Source of the DNA: Bacteroidota bacterium
GTDB taxonomy: Bacteria > Bacteroidota > Bacteroidia > Bacteroidales > F082
NCBI GenBank assembly: GCA_014382445.1
Contig: JACNJS010000021.1
Coordinates: 1-64,000 of the forward strand
Length of the DNA: 64,000 nt
Direction: 5' to 3'
Position numbers and translations under genes: made by a program. Positions 7,955 to 17,108 of the stretch are shown here, piece by piece. Under the pieces are notes generated by a model that saw only the letters and a program-made list of their open reading frames with translations, searched no databases and was not told the DNA's origin. Position 1 is the first letter of the stretch. Each line of letters starts with the position of its first letter.

Positions 7955-10270
7955 ATGTCAAAAAAAATCATTTGTTTAACCATTTTGACCCTGTTAGCAC
8001 AATTACTTCTGGCTCAGGATAAATTTACCATAAGTGGCCATGTAAAGGATGCTTCTTCAGGCGAAGGCCTCATTGGAGCAACTATTTATATTGAGGAGAT
8101 GAAAGGTGGGGGCGCCACCAACGATTATGGTTTTTATTCGTTAACAATGCCTAAAGGTAAATATCACATTCGATACAGTTATATTGGCTTTGAGTCAACA
8201 GTCCTTACGATTGATCTCAACAAGAATCAAGTTCATGATATCGAAATGAAGATTCTTGAATCTACCTTGGGGGAAGTCGTGATTAAAGGGCAGGCCGATA
8301 ATGAGAATATCAGATCTGCCGAAATGGGTGTTGTTAAGATGGATATAAAAGAAATCGAAAAAATACCAGTACTATTTGGTGAACAGGATATTATCAAAAC
8401 ACTAACACTAATGCCCGGAGTAAGCAGCGGTGGAGAAGGGAAAGGTGGTTTTTATGTTCGCGGTGGCAACACCGATCAAAATCTGATACTGTTGGATGAA
8501 GCACCGGTTTACAATGCCAATCATTTAATGGGTTTCTTTTCTGTATTTAATTCTGATGCACTAAAAGATATCAAATTGTACAAAGCCGGTATTCCAGCAC
8601 AGTTTGGAGGAAGGCTTTCCTCAGTTCTTGATGTTCATATGAAAGATGGAAACTCGAAAAAATATACTGTTTCCGGCGGTTTAGGTTTGATTTCATCACG
8701 ACTTACAATTGAAGGCCCCATTGTTAAGGATCAGGGATCGTTTATTATATCCGGACGCAGAACATATGCAGATATCCTTCTTGGGATGGTAGACAAAGAT
8801 TTTAGCGATGTTGATTTATTTTTCTATGATTTGAATGCAAAGGCAAACTATAGAATTGGAGAAAAGGACAAGGTTTTTATCTCAGGATATTTTGGCAGAG
8901 ATAAGTTGGGGACAGAAAATTTTGGATTTAACTGGGGCAATACTACCGGAACATTGAGATGGAACCATATTTTCAATAATCGTTTATTCTCAAATACATC
9001 TTTTATCTACAGTAGTTACGATTACGAGATAAACGTTAACCGTAGCAATTCCGACTTTAGGATTACATCAGGCATTGAAGATTATCATTTTAAACAGGAT
9101 TTCACTCTTTTTGCAAGCACAAACAATAATATTAAGTTTGGTTTTGATGTAATTTATCACATTTTCAAACCGGGAGAATTAAAATCATTTGGTGATACGG
9201 AATTGAACAATATAATTATCGACAAAAAACATGCTTTTGAGAGTGGGTTATATCTCTCCAACGAGCAAAAAATTGGATCACGGATAATGCTTGAATATGG
9301 TATCCGATTATCTATGTTTAATGAAGTTGGTCCGGGGACCATTAATCAATACGATGTTAATGGAAATATAATTGATGAAAAGGAATACTCCGATCTGGAA
9401 CTTATTCAATCATACTTGATACCAGAGCCTAGGTTTTCGATGAGCTACGTATTAAACGAACAAAGCTCACTTAAAGCTTCATATCAGCGTAATGCCCAGT
9501 ATATTCACTTATTGTCGGCTGCAACATCTGATAATCCTACAGACGTTTGGATGCCCAGCAGCTCGGTAATTAAACCCGAAAAAGCAAATCAATATTCAGT
9601 AGGATATTTCCGAAACTTTATGGATAATATGTTTGAGTCTTCCATAGAAGTATACTATAAAGACATGTACGACCTGGTGGATTATCAGGATGGAGCCGAT
9701 GTATTACTCAATGAACATGTGGAAGCAGAGTTGGTTTTCGGTAATGGAAGGTCGTATGGCATTGAGTTACTATTTAAAAAACGTATCGGAAAGTTTACCG
9801 GATGGGTTGGATATACTCTTTCGAAAACGGAACATAAGTTCGATGCAATAAACAATGGTGCTTGGTTTTCAGCACGCCAGGATAGGACTGACGATATTTC
9901 GATTGTAGGAATGTATGACATCTCAAATAAATTATCAGTTTCGGCTACCTGGATTTATTATACCGGCGATGCTGTTACTATGCCCAGCGGACAATATACA
10001 ATTGATGGAAATGTAATTCCATACTATACCGAACGAAACGGCTACCGAATGCCGAATTATCATCGTCTCGACCTTGGTTTAACGCTTAAGGGTAAACAAA
10101 CCAAAAAATTTCAATCCAGTTGGAATTTTTCAATATACAATGCCTATGCACGTGAGAATGCTTATTCTATTTCATTTCAGGAAAGTGAAACCAATCCCGA
10201 AGTGATGGAAGCAGTTCAATTCTCACTTTTTTCAATAGTTCCGTCAGTAACCTGGAATTTTAAATTTTAA
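7955..10270 (+). CDS. TonB-dependent outer-membrane receptor with CarboxypepD_reg-like domain
   Basis: The 771-residue product has a signal peptide (about 1-20, ending LLLAQ) and a carboxypeptidase-regulatory-like beta-sandwich (about 24-105, ISGHVKDASSGEGLIGATI). A plug domain follows with FYVRGGNTDQNLILLDEAPVY (about 168-188), then a 22-strand-type barrel ending in SVTWNFKF. These receptors import bulky ligands across the outer membrane using TonB energy. There is no SusD partner; instead a DUF4249 lipoprotein follows by 4 bases, a common Bacteroidetes pairing. The ligand is unknown. The ExbB/ExbD genes at the right edge of the window could energise it but are 50 kb away. Confidence 0.92.
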   Translation: MSKKIICLTILTLLAQLLLAQDKFTISGHVKDASSGEGLIGATIYIEEMKGGGATNDYGFYSLTMPKGKYHIRYSYIGFESTVLTIDLNKNQVHDIEMKILESTLGEVVIKGQADNENIRSAEMGVVKMDIKEIEKIPVLFGEQDIIKTLTLMPGVSSGGEGKGGFYVRGGNTDQNLILLDEAPVYNANHLMGFFSVFNSDALKDIKLYKAGIPAQFGGRLSSVLDVHMKDGNSKKYTVSGGLGLISSRLTIEGPIVKDQGSFIISGRRTYADILLGMVDKDFSDVDLFFYDLNAKANYRIGEKDKVFISGYFGRDKLGTENFGFNWGNTTGTLRWNHIFNNRLFSNTSFIYSSYDYEINVNRSNSDFRITSGIEDYHFKQDFTLFASTNNNIKFGFDVIYHIFKPGELKSFGDTELNNIIIDKKHAFESGLYLSNEQKIGSRIMLEYGIRLSMFNEVGPGTINQYDVNGNIIDEKEYSDLELIQSYLIPEPRFSMSYVLNEQSSLKASYQRNAQYIHLLSAATSDNPTDVWMPSSSVIKPEKANQYSVGYFRNFMDNMFESSIEVYYKDMYDLVDYQDGADVLLNEHVEAELVFGNGRSYGIELLFKKRIGKFTGWVGYTLSKTEHKFDAINNGAWFSARQDRTDDISIVGMYDISNKLSVSATWIYYTGDAVTMPSGQYTIDGNVIPYYTERNGYRMPNYHRLDLGLTLKGKQTKKFQSSWNFSIYNAYARENAYSISFQESETNPEVMEAVQFSLFSIVPSVTWNFKF

Positions 10271-10274
10271 GCAA

Positions 10275-11102
10275 ATGCAAAAAATACTTAAATATAGTTG
10301 GCTATTCATATTTATCAGCTTTACTTTGGTTTCATGCGAAAAAGTAATTGACCTCGATCTAAATACTGCCGAACCAAGGTTGGTAATTGAAGGGAACATA
10401 ACTTCTAACCCCGGTCCCTATTTAGTGTCATTAAGCACCTCAGGTGATTATTATACAACTCATGGTATTAATCCTGTATCAGGTGCGAATATTATTATTA
10501 GTAATGAATTAGGTCATGCCGACACACTCTTTGAATTTAAACCTGGAATTTATCATACGAGTACCTTAACTGGTGAAACAAACCGGACATATACCATCGT
10601 TGTTGACTATAATGGCAAAGAGTATTCAGGTTCAGAAACCCTTCCACATAAAGTTTATATTGACTCACTAAGTTATGAAAAAATGGAATTTACCGGACCC
10701 GGTGGAGGTGGTGGAGAAGACAAACCCCGATATTCTATTTATTGTACTTTTTTAGATCCTATTGAAACTGTAGATTATTACCGTTTTGATATATTAGTGA
10801 ATGGCATTCCAATGGGGGGATTTAGAAGCTATTACTACCTTGCAAGCGACCAGCTTTTTAACGGCCATATTGTACAATATCCCATTAGGTGGGTTGAATC
10901 TCAACCAGGAGACACAGTTACCATTAGCTTGCACACTATCGGCTTCAATACATGGGAATATTTCAGGACTTTAAATGATGCATTGAGCGGCGGCGGAATG
11001 GGAAGTACTCCTTATAATCCTATTACAAACCTCAGCAACAATGCGTTGGGCTATTTTGGAGCTTATGCAATTGATTCTAAAAATTTAGTGGTAGGACAAT
11101 AA
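10275..11102 (+). CDS. DUF4249-family lipoprotein
   Basis: The 275-residue product carries a lipoprotein signal (LVSCEKVIDLDL, Cys about residue 21). It has the typical DUF4249 start: VIDLDLNTAEPRLVIEGNIT, a short beta-sandwich with a GANIIISNELG motif, and an SETLPHKVYIDSLSYEK segment. The family is found almost only next to TonB receptors in Bacteroidetes and is thought to sit at the outer membrane as an accessory subunit. It is 4 bases downstream of the receptor gene, so the two are co-transcribed. A glycine-rich segment (GPGGGGGE) interrupts the middle. The molecular role of the family is not established. Confidence 0.82.
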   Translation: MQKILKYSWLFIFISFTLVSCEKVIDLDLNTAEPRLVIEGNITSNPGPYLVSLSTSGDYYTTHGINPVSGANIIISNELGHADTLFEFKPGIYHTSTLTGETNRTYTIVVDYNGKEYSGSETLPHKVYIDSLSYEKMEFTGPGGGGGEDKPRYSIYCTFLDPIETVDYYRFDILVNGIPMGGFRSYYYLASDQLFNGHIVQYPIRWVESQPGDTVTISLHTIGFNTWEYFRTLNDALSGGGMGSTPYNPITNLSNNALGYFGAYAIDSKNLVVGQ

Positions 11103-11228
11103 ATCGCAATAAAATTGAATAAAATCGAGCATGATATCTTTAATTATATTATCTTATTATGTAAATAATCTTACAGATATTTGCAAAATTCTATTTTAAG
11201 AATAACTGAGGCAAAATACTGGCGGCTA

Positions 11229-12071
11229 ATGAAAACAAAAAAAAATAAAAATGAAGATAAACCTAAAAATCGAGTTAGAAAACCACAGAAAAGCTCCATA
11301 AGAAACACGGATGGAGGTGCATCAAAACAGAAAACCGATAAAGATGCACATGATACTATAAAATTAATACGGCTTAATAAATATATTGCAGATGCAGGTA
11401 TTTGCTCCAGAAGGGAAGCTGATAAACTTATCGAAAAGGGAGATATCCATGTAAATGGGAAAGTAGTTACTCAGGTTGGCACTAAAGTAAACCCGGGTGA
11501 TATTGTGAAATACAACGGGAAAATATTAAGAGGTGAAAAACTCAGATATTTATTGCTGAATAAACCTAAGGGTTTCTTAGTAACATCCGATGACCCCCAG
11601 GATAGGCGTACGGTTATGAATTTGGTTGAAAAAGCTTGCGATGAAAGGATTTATTCGGTGGGCAGGCTCGACAGAAACACAACCGGTTTGTTGCTTTTTA
11701 CCAACGATGGGGAACTAACTACACGCTTAACTCATCCAAAACATGGGGTGAGGAAATTATATCATGTTGTACTCGACAAACCTTTACTGAAAAATGATTT
11801 ACTTAGGATAATGGAGGGTATTGAACTTGAAGATGGTATTATTAAACCCGATAAAATAAACTGGGTAACCGATGAAATGGACAAAAGACATGTTGGTATT
11901 GAGTTGCATTCAGGAAGGAACAGAATAGTACGACGAATATTTGAGCATCTGCATTACGAGGTTATTAGACTCGACAGAGTGATTTTTGCAGGATTAACAA
12001 AAAAAGACCTGCCACGAGGAAAATGGAGGTTTCTGGAGGATAAGGAGATAAATATTCTGAAAATGATTTAG
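11229..12071 (+). CDS. RsuA/RluB-family rRNA pseudouridine synthase
   Basis: The 280-residue product begins with a 45-residue Lys-rich tail. An S4 RNA-binding domain follows (IRLNKYIADAGICSRREADKLI with HVNGKVV), then the RsuA/RluB catalytic domain with GRLDRNTTGLLL containing the catalytic aspartate. These enzymes isomerise specific uridines in 23S or 16S rRNA; RluB acts on 23S U2605 in E. coli. Length and the S4 domain favour RluB. The ATG at 11229 is used; the frame extends upstream only to a TTG at 11181 with unconvincing residues. The basic N-terminal extension is common in Bacteroidetes homologues and probably contacts rRNA. Confidence 0.9.
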   Translation: MKTKKNKNEDKPKNRVRKPQKSSIRNTDGGASKQKTDKDAHDTIKLIRLNKYIADAGICSRREADKLIEKGDIHVNGKVVTQVGTKVNPGDIVKYNGKILRGEKLRYLLLNKPKGFLVTSDDPQDRRTVMNLVEKACDERIYSVGRLDRNTTGLLLFTNDGELTTRLTHPKHGVRKLYHVVLDKPLLKNDLLRIMEGIELEDGIIKPDKINWVTDEMDKRHVGIELHSGRNRIVRRIFEHLHYEVIRLDRVIFAGLTKKDLPRGKWRFLEDKEINILKMI

Positions 12072-12170
12072 TTGAATTCCGTAGTCAAGATAAGGAAGCT
12101 CAAAATTGGAAAAAGGTAAAAGTACGTCACTTGAAATTACCAATCGCTATAAACTAATCTTAATAAAAAA

Positions 12171-12197
12171 TTTGGTCAAAATTTTTATATACCTTTG
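12171..12197 (+). promoter_or_regulatory. Promoter of the DUF5684-type gene
   Basis: TACCTTTG at 12190-12197 matches the Bacteroidetes -7 box TAnnTTTG exactly, and a TTTG sits at 12171-12174. The 15-base spacing is shorter than the usual 19-21, so the upstream element is uncertain. The -7 box is 25 bases before the ATG. Confidence 0.5.
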
Positions 12198-12222
12198 ATG
12201 TTTTAACTTAATAATTAAAGCT

Positions 12223-12609
12223 ATGGATAATGAAATGTGTAATTTTGAAAGTATCGGATTAGGAACCTGGTTATTTATAATTTTTATTATCGCTTTTTAC
12301 CTATACGTTTACTGGCGTATTTTTGAAAAAGCCGGTAAACCTGGCTGGGCAGCATTAATTCCAATTTATAATACTCTTATGCTATTGGATATTGTTGGTA
12401 AGCCATGGTGGTGGATACTACTATTTCTGATTCCTGTTGTTAACATTGTATTTGCTGTTTGGATGACAAACCTCTTATCCCTAAGTTTCGGTAAAGGCGT
12501 TGGTACTACCCTGGGATTACTATTCCTCAGTTTCATTTTTTACCCTATTCTTGCATTTAGCAATGCTGAATATAAAGGGCCGGCCGGCATTCAGACTGAG
12601 GGTAGTTGA
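12223..12609 (+). CDS. Small integral membrane protein (DUF5684-like)
   Basis: The 128-residue product has four predicted membrane segments (about 15-33, 45-58, 62-80 and 92-110). Its recognisable motif, WRIFEKAGKPGWAALIPIYN followed by GKPWWWILLF, is typical of the DUF5684 membrane family often annotated near signal peptidases. There is no signal-peptidase catalytic domain here. It is a single-gene unit with its own promoter and a shared terminator downstream facing pta. Function is unknown. Confidence 0.8.
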   Translation: MDNEMCNFESIGLGTWLFIIFIIAFYLYVYWRIFEKAGKPGWAALIPIYNTLMLLDIVGKPWWWILLFLIPVVNIVFAVWMTNLLSLSFGKGVGTTLGLLFLSFIFYPILAFSNAEYKGPAGIQTEGS

Positions 12610-12626
12610 AAATAGCCTCTTAGTTA

Positions 12627-12657
12627 AAGTTTGAGTTTTAGTAAAAAACTTAAACTT
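12627..12657. terminator. Bidirectional terminator between convergent genes
   Basis: AAGTTTGAGTTTT and AAAACTTAAACTT form a 13-bp stem with one mismatch and a four- to five-base loop. A/T tracts lie on both sides of the loop. It sits between the DUF5684-type gene (+) and pta (-), which converge here. Confidence 0.6.
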
Positions 12658-12708
12658 GTGGGATAGTTCATTTTGTGTATATTTATACTTTAACGATTAA
12701 TATACACA

Positions 12709-14796
12709 TTATTGCTCTTGTGCCTGAATAGCCGTAATTACCACAGTATTTACAATATCGGTAACCAGGCATCCACGACTTAAATCGTTAACTGGCTTAT
12801 TCAACCCTTGTAATACCGGACCAATTGCCACTGCATTTGCCGACCGCTGTACTGCCTTGTAAGTGTTGTTTCCCGTATTTAAATCAGGGAATATAAATAT
12901 GGTTGCTTTACCCGCTACTTCACTGTTGGGCATTTTTGTTTTTGCTACTGAAGCGTCAATTGCTGCATCATATTGAATAGGTCCTTCTATTTTTAAATCG
13001 GGACGTAGTCGCTTAACAATTTCGGTTGCTTCCCTTACTTTTTCAACTTCTTTGCCTTTGCCTGAGCTACCTGTAGAATACGACAGCATTGCTATTCGTG
13101 GCTCAATTCCAAACATAGATGCTGTTTTAGCCGAGCTAATGGCTATGTCGGCAAGTTGACGAGCGTCCGGATTTGGATTAATAGCACAATCTCCATAAAC
13201 CAGTACCCGATCTTCCAAACACATTAAAAACGAACTCGACACAATTGAAATCCCCGGTTTTGTTTTAATAATCTCAAAGGCAGGCCTGATTGTGTGCTGT
13301 GTTGTGTGCGCAGCTCCTGAAACCATTCCATCAGCATGACCTTTGTGAACCATCATTGTACCTAAGTAACTAACATCGTACATTAGCTCTTTAGCTGCTT
13401 CTTTCGAAATGCCTTTGTGTTTACGTAAACGAAAATACTCGGTTGCATATTCTCCAATTAGGTCATTATCGTAGGGATCAATAATAAAAGCTCCTGCAAG
13501 ATTGATATGCAAAGCTGCAGCCCTTGTTAATATCTCCTCCTCATTACCAAGTATAGTTAAATCAACAACATTCCTTCTCAGCAGAATACTTGCAGCACGT
13601 AGTACCCTGTCATCATTTCCTTCAGGGAGAACAATGTGTTTACGATTTTGTTTAGCACGGTTAAACAGCTCATACTCAAACATAACAGGTGTAACAACAT
13701 TTGAACGGGCAATAGTTATCTTTTTGGCTAATTCTTTAATATTAACATGTTTCTCAAAAAGTCCCAGAGCTGTTGCAATCCGTTGTTCATTTTCAGGAAG
13801 CAGCAAAGGTCGTACATTGTTTACAGCAGCAGCAGCCGTAAATGTGTCCGAGTCAACTGATAGTATTGCAATAGGTAATTTTTTCAAGCCATAAATCAAC
13901 TGTTTAAAATTATTTGCCGGTTCAAATCCACAAGTAAGCAGAATTCCTGCTATTTTGGGATAATTATCACTTAGTAGTGTTAACGACAATCCCATTAGTA
14001 CATCTAACCTGTCGCCGGGAGTAATAATTAAAGTTCCTTCACTTAGGTGATTTAGAACATTATCAATGTTCATTGCTGCAACTTTAAAATCAACTACATC
14101 ATAGCTAAGGCTGTCTTTATCTCCATAGAGTTGCTTTGCATTAATTGCATCCTTAATCTGGCGCATTGTTAGTTTTTGTAACGACGGTTCTTCGGGTATT
14201 ACGCAATTTACACCGCTTTCAGGCATGCCTTTTTGCAATATATGTCGTATTGATTCAACATCATCTTTTTGCGCGCGGTTAACAATTGTCCCTAATTGTA
14301 TACATTTCTCACGCGCCAATATCCGCCTCATAATCTGTATTGATTCGGAGACTTCTGAAATATCTTTATTAAAACCACTAACAATGGTTATTATAGGGCA
14401 ACCCAGGTTATTAGCAACGCGTAAATTAAAATCAATTTCATAAGTACTCAAATGGCTTCTAAAATCACTACCCTCAACCAAAATGAAATCGCACCTTTGT
14501 TCGAGCAACTTGTATTTATCAAGAATAGATGTATATACTCCCTCTGTATCACCGGTTTGATGAAAATCAAGCATTTCATTACTGGTTAATCCATACATCG
14601 ACGCATATTCAAAATCAAGATTATAGCGTGATGAAATAAGCCTGATATGATTATCCATAACTTCACCAGATCGAACTATTGGACGGAAGAAACCAATCTT
14701 ATCAATATGACTCGAAAGAAAATCCATTATCCCCAATATGATCATCGACTTGCCGGCTTCTGCTTCTGCTGCTGCTATATATAAGTTTTTTGACAT
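12709..14796 (-). CDS. pta: Phosphate acetyltransferase, long form
   Basis: The 695-residue product is the long Pta type. It has an N-terminal P-loop-like domain (AEAEAGKS at about 10-17, resembling dethiobiotin synthetase folds), a DRTGG-type regulatory domain (about 205-320), and the C-terminal PTA catalytic domain (from about 375, HIVLPEGNDDRVLRAA; SYSTGSSGKG; GPIQYDAAIDASVA). It interconverts acetyl-CoA and acetyl phosphate in the cytoplasm for acetate production or assimilation. The usual partner acetate kinase gene is not adjacent: the upstream neighbour is a divergent GNAT-like gene and the downstream one a convergent membrane protein. A shared terminator separates it from the latter. 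Confidence 0.95.
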   Translation of the reverse strand: MSKNLYIAAAEAEAGKSMIILGIMDFLSSHIDKIGFFRPIVRSGEVMDNHIRLISSRYNLDFEYASMYGLTSNEMLDFHQTGDTEGVYTSILDKYKLLEQRCDFILVEGSDFRSHLSTYEIDFNLRVANNLGCPIITIVSGFNKDISEVSESIQIMRRILAREKCIQLGTIVNRAQKDDVESIRHILQKGMPESGVNCVIPEEPSLQKLTMRQIKDAINAKQLYGDKDSLSYDVVDFKVAAMNIDNVLNHLSEGTLIITPGDRLDVLMGLSLTLLSDNYPKIAGILLTCGFEPANNFKQLIYGLKKLPIAILSVDSDTFTAAAAVNNVRPLLLPENEQRIATALGLFEKHVNIKELAKKITIARSNVVTPVMFEYELFNRAKQNRKHIVLPEGNDDRVLRAASILLRRNVVDLTILGNEEEILTRAAALHINLAGAFIIDPYDNDLIGEYATEYFRLRKHKGISKEAAKELMYDVSYLGTMMVHKGHADGMVSGAAHTTQHTIRPAFEIIKTKPGISIVSSSFLMCLEDRVLVYGDCAINPNPDARQLADIAISSAKTASMFGIEPRIAMLSYSTGSSGKGKEVEKVREATEIVKRLRPDLKIEGPIQYDAAIDASVAKTKMPNSEVAGKATIFIFPDLNTGNNTYKAVQRSANAVAIGPVLQGLNKPVNDLSRGCLVTDIVNTVVITAIQAQEQ

Positions 14797-14929
14797 TTTG
14801 ATTTATCAGGTTAGCCGATTATTGATTCAAACTGCAAAAGTATAATGATTATCGTTACAAATCAGTTTATGATTCAATTCCTATTTTATAATAAGTTTTC
14901 ATATTTTTGGGTTTTACTAAATTGCAAGT

Positions 14930-16105
14930 ATGAATAATAATTACACTTTAACAGAGGTTTCAAATAAACGAACCATCAGGGAGTTTCTTGATTTTCCATC
15001 AACTCTTTATAAAGACGACAAAAATTGGATTAGGCCGTTAGACATAGATATCGAGAAGATTTTTAATCCGAAAAAGAATAGATTATTTAAAAGAGGCAAG
15101 GCGATAAGATGGATATTGAAAGACGCAAATCATAAAGTTATCGGAAGAATTGCAGCCTTTTATGATGAAAAAACGGCCATAAAAAATGATCAGCCAACTG
15201 GGGGTTGTGGTTTTTTTGATTGCATTAACGACAAAAACACAGCAAAAATTCTGTTTGATTCCTCAAAACAATGGCTTGAAAAACAAGGAATGGAAGCGAT
15301 GGACGGCCCGATAAATTTTGGTTCGCGCGAACATTTCTGGGGGTGCTTATCGGATGGGTTCTATGAACCTGTTTACAATATGCCATATAATCACTCATAT
15401 TACAATGAACTTTTCGAGAGTTATGGCTTTAAAAATTATTTTAATCAGTTTACTTTTCATGCGCCCTTTGCAGCTGGTAATCTCGATCCTGTTATAAGCG
15501 AAAACGCTGCAAGCATAAGAAAAGATCCAACAATTACATTTGAGTTTCACAATAAGAAAAATCCCCAAAGAACCGCCGACTATTTTATGAAGATTTTTAA
15601 TGCTGCCTGGGCTAAATTTCCAGGTGTTAAACCTGTAACACAAGAACAGGTAAATGCGCTTTTTAAATCGATGAAGCAAATCATAGATCCAAAACTGATA
15701 ATCTTTGCTTTCCATAATAATTCACCCATTGCGTTCTTCATAATGATTCCTGATTTGTACCAAATAATCAGAAAATTCAACGGAAAATTTAACATCATTA
15801 ACAAACTTCGGCTTCTATACTACCTTAAGGTTAGAAAAGTATGCACCAGATCGTTGGGGTTGATATTTGGTGTAATTCCCGAATTTCAAGGGAAAGGCAT
15901 AGCTGAGGGTATGATAGTATTTATGGAAGATGAAATTACTAAAGGAGTAAATTATACCGATCTTGAGATGAACTGGATTGGCGATTTTAACCCAAGAATG
16001 ATAAAACTTGTTAAAAAAATAGGAGGAAAAGTTAGAAAAACTCACATTACCTATAGATATCTTTTCGACAGAAATAAGGAGTTTAAGCGTGCAAAAATAT
16101 TGTAA
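14930..16105 (+). CDS. GNAT-superfamily N-acetyltransferase-like protein
   Basis: The 391-residue cytosolic product belongs to a Bacteroidetes family usually annotated as GNAT or hypothetical. Visible are an N-terminal region FLDFPSTLYKDDKNWIRP, a first half-domain with VIGRIAAFYDEK and MDGPINFGSREHFWG, and a C-terminal GNAT-like core with LGLIFGVIPEFQGKGIAEGM (about 300-320). In that core QGKGIAEG corresponds to the acetyl-CoA pyrophosphate loop Q/RxxGxG/A. The substrate is unknown. It is divergent from pta and is followed 74 bases later by a DUF1295 gene on the same strand, which may or may not be co-transcribed. Confidence 0.8.
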   Translation: MNNNYTLTEVSNKRTIREFLDFPSTLYKDDKNWIRPLDIDIEKIFNPKKNRLFKRGKAIRWILKDANHKVIGRIAAFYDEKTAIKNDQPTGGCGFFDCINDKNTAKILFDSSKQWLEKQGMEAMDGPINFGSREHFWGCLSDGFYEPVYNMPYNHSYYNELFESYGFKNYFNQFTFHAPFAAGNLDPVISENAASIRKDPTITFEFHNKKNPQRTADYFMKIFNAAWAKFPGVKPVTQEQVNALFKSMKQIIDPKLIIFAFHNNSPIAFFIMIPDLYQIIRKFNGKFNIINKLRLLYYLKVRKVCTRSLGLIFGVIPEFQGKGIAEGMIVFMEDEITKGVNYTDLEMNWIGDFNPRMIKLVKKIGGKVRKTHITYRYLFDRNKEFKRAKIL

Positions 16106-16179
16106 CAAAATTACACCTGTCGAATAAATATCAATTTAAATTCTCACCTTTGTAATTAGAAACACCAAACTAATTAACA

Positions 16180-16995
16180 ATGAAACAGAAAGTAAAAGAC
16201 CTGCTCCATATCCTGGTAATATATTTAATTGCATTGTTTGCTGCCATATTAACATTAAAATATACACCTATTGCAAACATATTATGGAAAACAGCATTGG
16301 CTGATTTCATTGCCATGGTTATTGTTTTTGTTTTTAGCTTAAGACACAAAAACTCAAGTGTTTATGATCCATTCTGGAGTGCTGCTCCTGTTTTTATAGT
16401 TATTTATTGGCTTTTCAACTCAGGCCAAACGGATTTTTATTATAAAATCATATGGGTGGTGATCCTTATCTGGGGAACGCGATTAACCTGGAATTGGATA
16501 TTAAGATGGGATGGTTTTGAAGATGAAGATTGGCGTTATATTAAAATTAAAAAGAAAACAGGGAAGTACTATTGGCCGGTGAGTTTTTTAGCCATTCACT
16601 TATTGCCCACCGCTTTAGTATTTGCGGGGCTTGTGCCTTTGTTCTACGCTTTTAATTCAACAGAAACTTCGCCTACATCATGGTTTACAGTATCCGCAGT
16701 TTTTATTACTATGGTCGCAATTTATCTTGAGAAAACCGCAGATGATACATTACGACAACATATTAAATCAGGAAACAGCAGTACCGAATTATTACAAAAA
16801 GGGTTTTGGGGCGTTATGAAATACCCAAACTACGCAGGTGAGGTTGGCTTTTGGTGGGGAATATATGCTATGAGTATTGTGGTAGATTTTTCACTGTGGT
16901 GGACAATATTCGGGCCCGCATCAATAACACTGCTTTTTGTTTTTGTAAGTATTCCGATGATGAAAAAACGACTGGCTAATAAAACTTATAAGTGA
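16180..16995 (+). CDS. DUF1295 / steroid-5-alpha-reductase-like integral membrane protein
   Basis: The 271-residue product has six or seven hydrophobic segments and the DUF1295 signature: YDPFWSAAPV, WGTRLTWNWILRWDGFEDEDWRY (shown here in two parts as WGTRLTWNW and GFEDEDWRY), and a C-terminal PNYAGEVGFWWGIY that resembles the NADPH-binding tail of 5-alpha-reductases and isoprenylcysteine methyltransferases. It is probably an inner-membrane reductase of unknown substrate. A degraded copy of its leader and first 40 codons is present at 18503-18655. It converges with the substrate-binding-protein gene downstream. Confidence 0.85.
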   Translation: MKQKVKDLLHILVIYLIALFAAILTLKYTPIANILWKTALADFIAMVIVFVFSLRHKNSSVYDPFWSAAPVFIVIYWLFNSGQTDFYYKIIWVVILIWGTRLTWNWILRWDGFEDEDWRYIKIKKKTGKYYWPVSFLAIHLLPTALVFAGLVPLFYAFNSTETSPTSWFTVSAVFITMVAIYLEKTADDTLRQHIKSGNSSTELLQKGFWGVMKYPNYAGEVGFWWGIYAMSIVVDFSLWWTIFGPASITLLFVFVSIPMMKKRLANKTYK

Positions 16996-17108
16996 TCAAA
17001 TATCTCCACAAATCGAATTATACTCAATAGTTATTTTTTCATCAGTATAATGCACCATCCATTCCGATAATCGTAAAATTTAAATGGAATATTCATTATT
17101 GATTTTTT

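Noticed and set aside
13502-13894. 130-codon plus-strand frame antisense to pta
   Set aside because: It lies wholly inside pta, which has full domain support.
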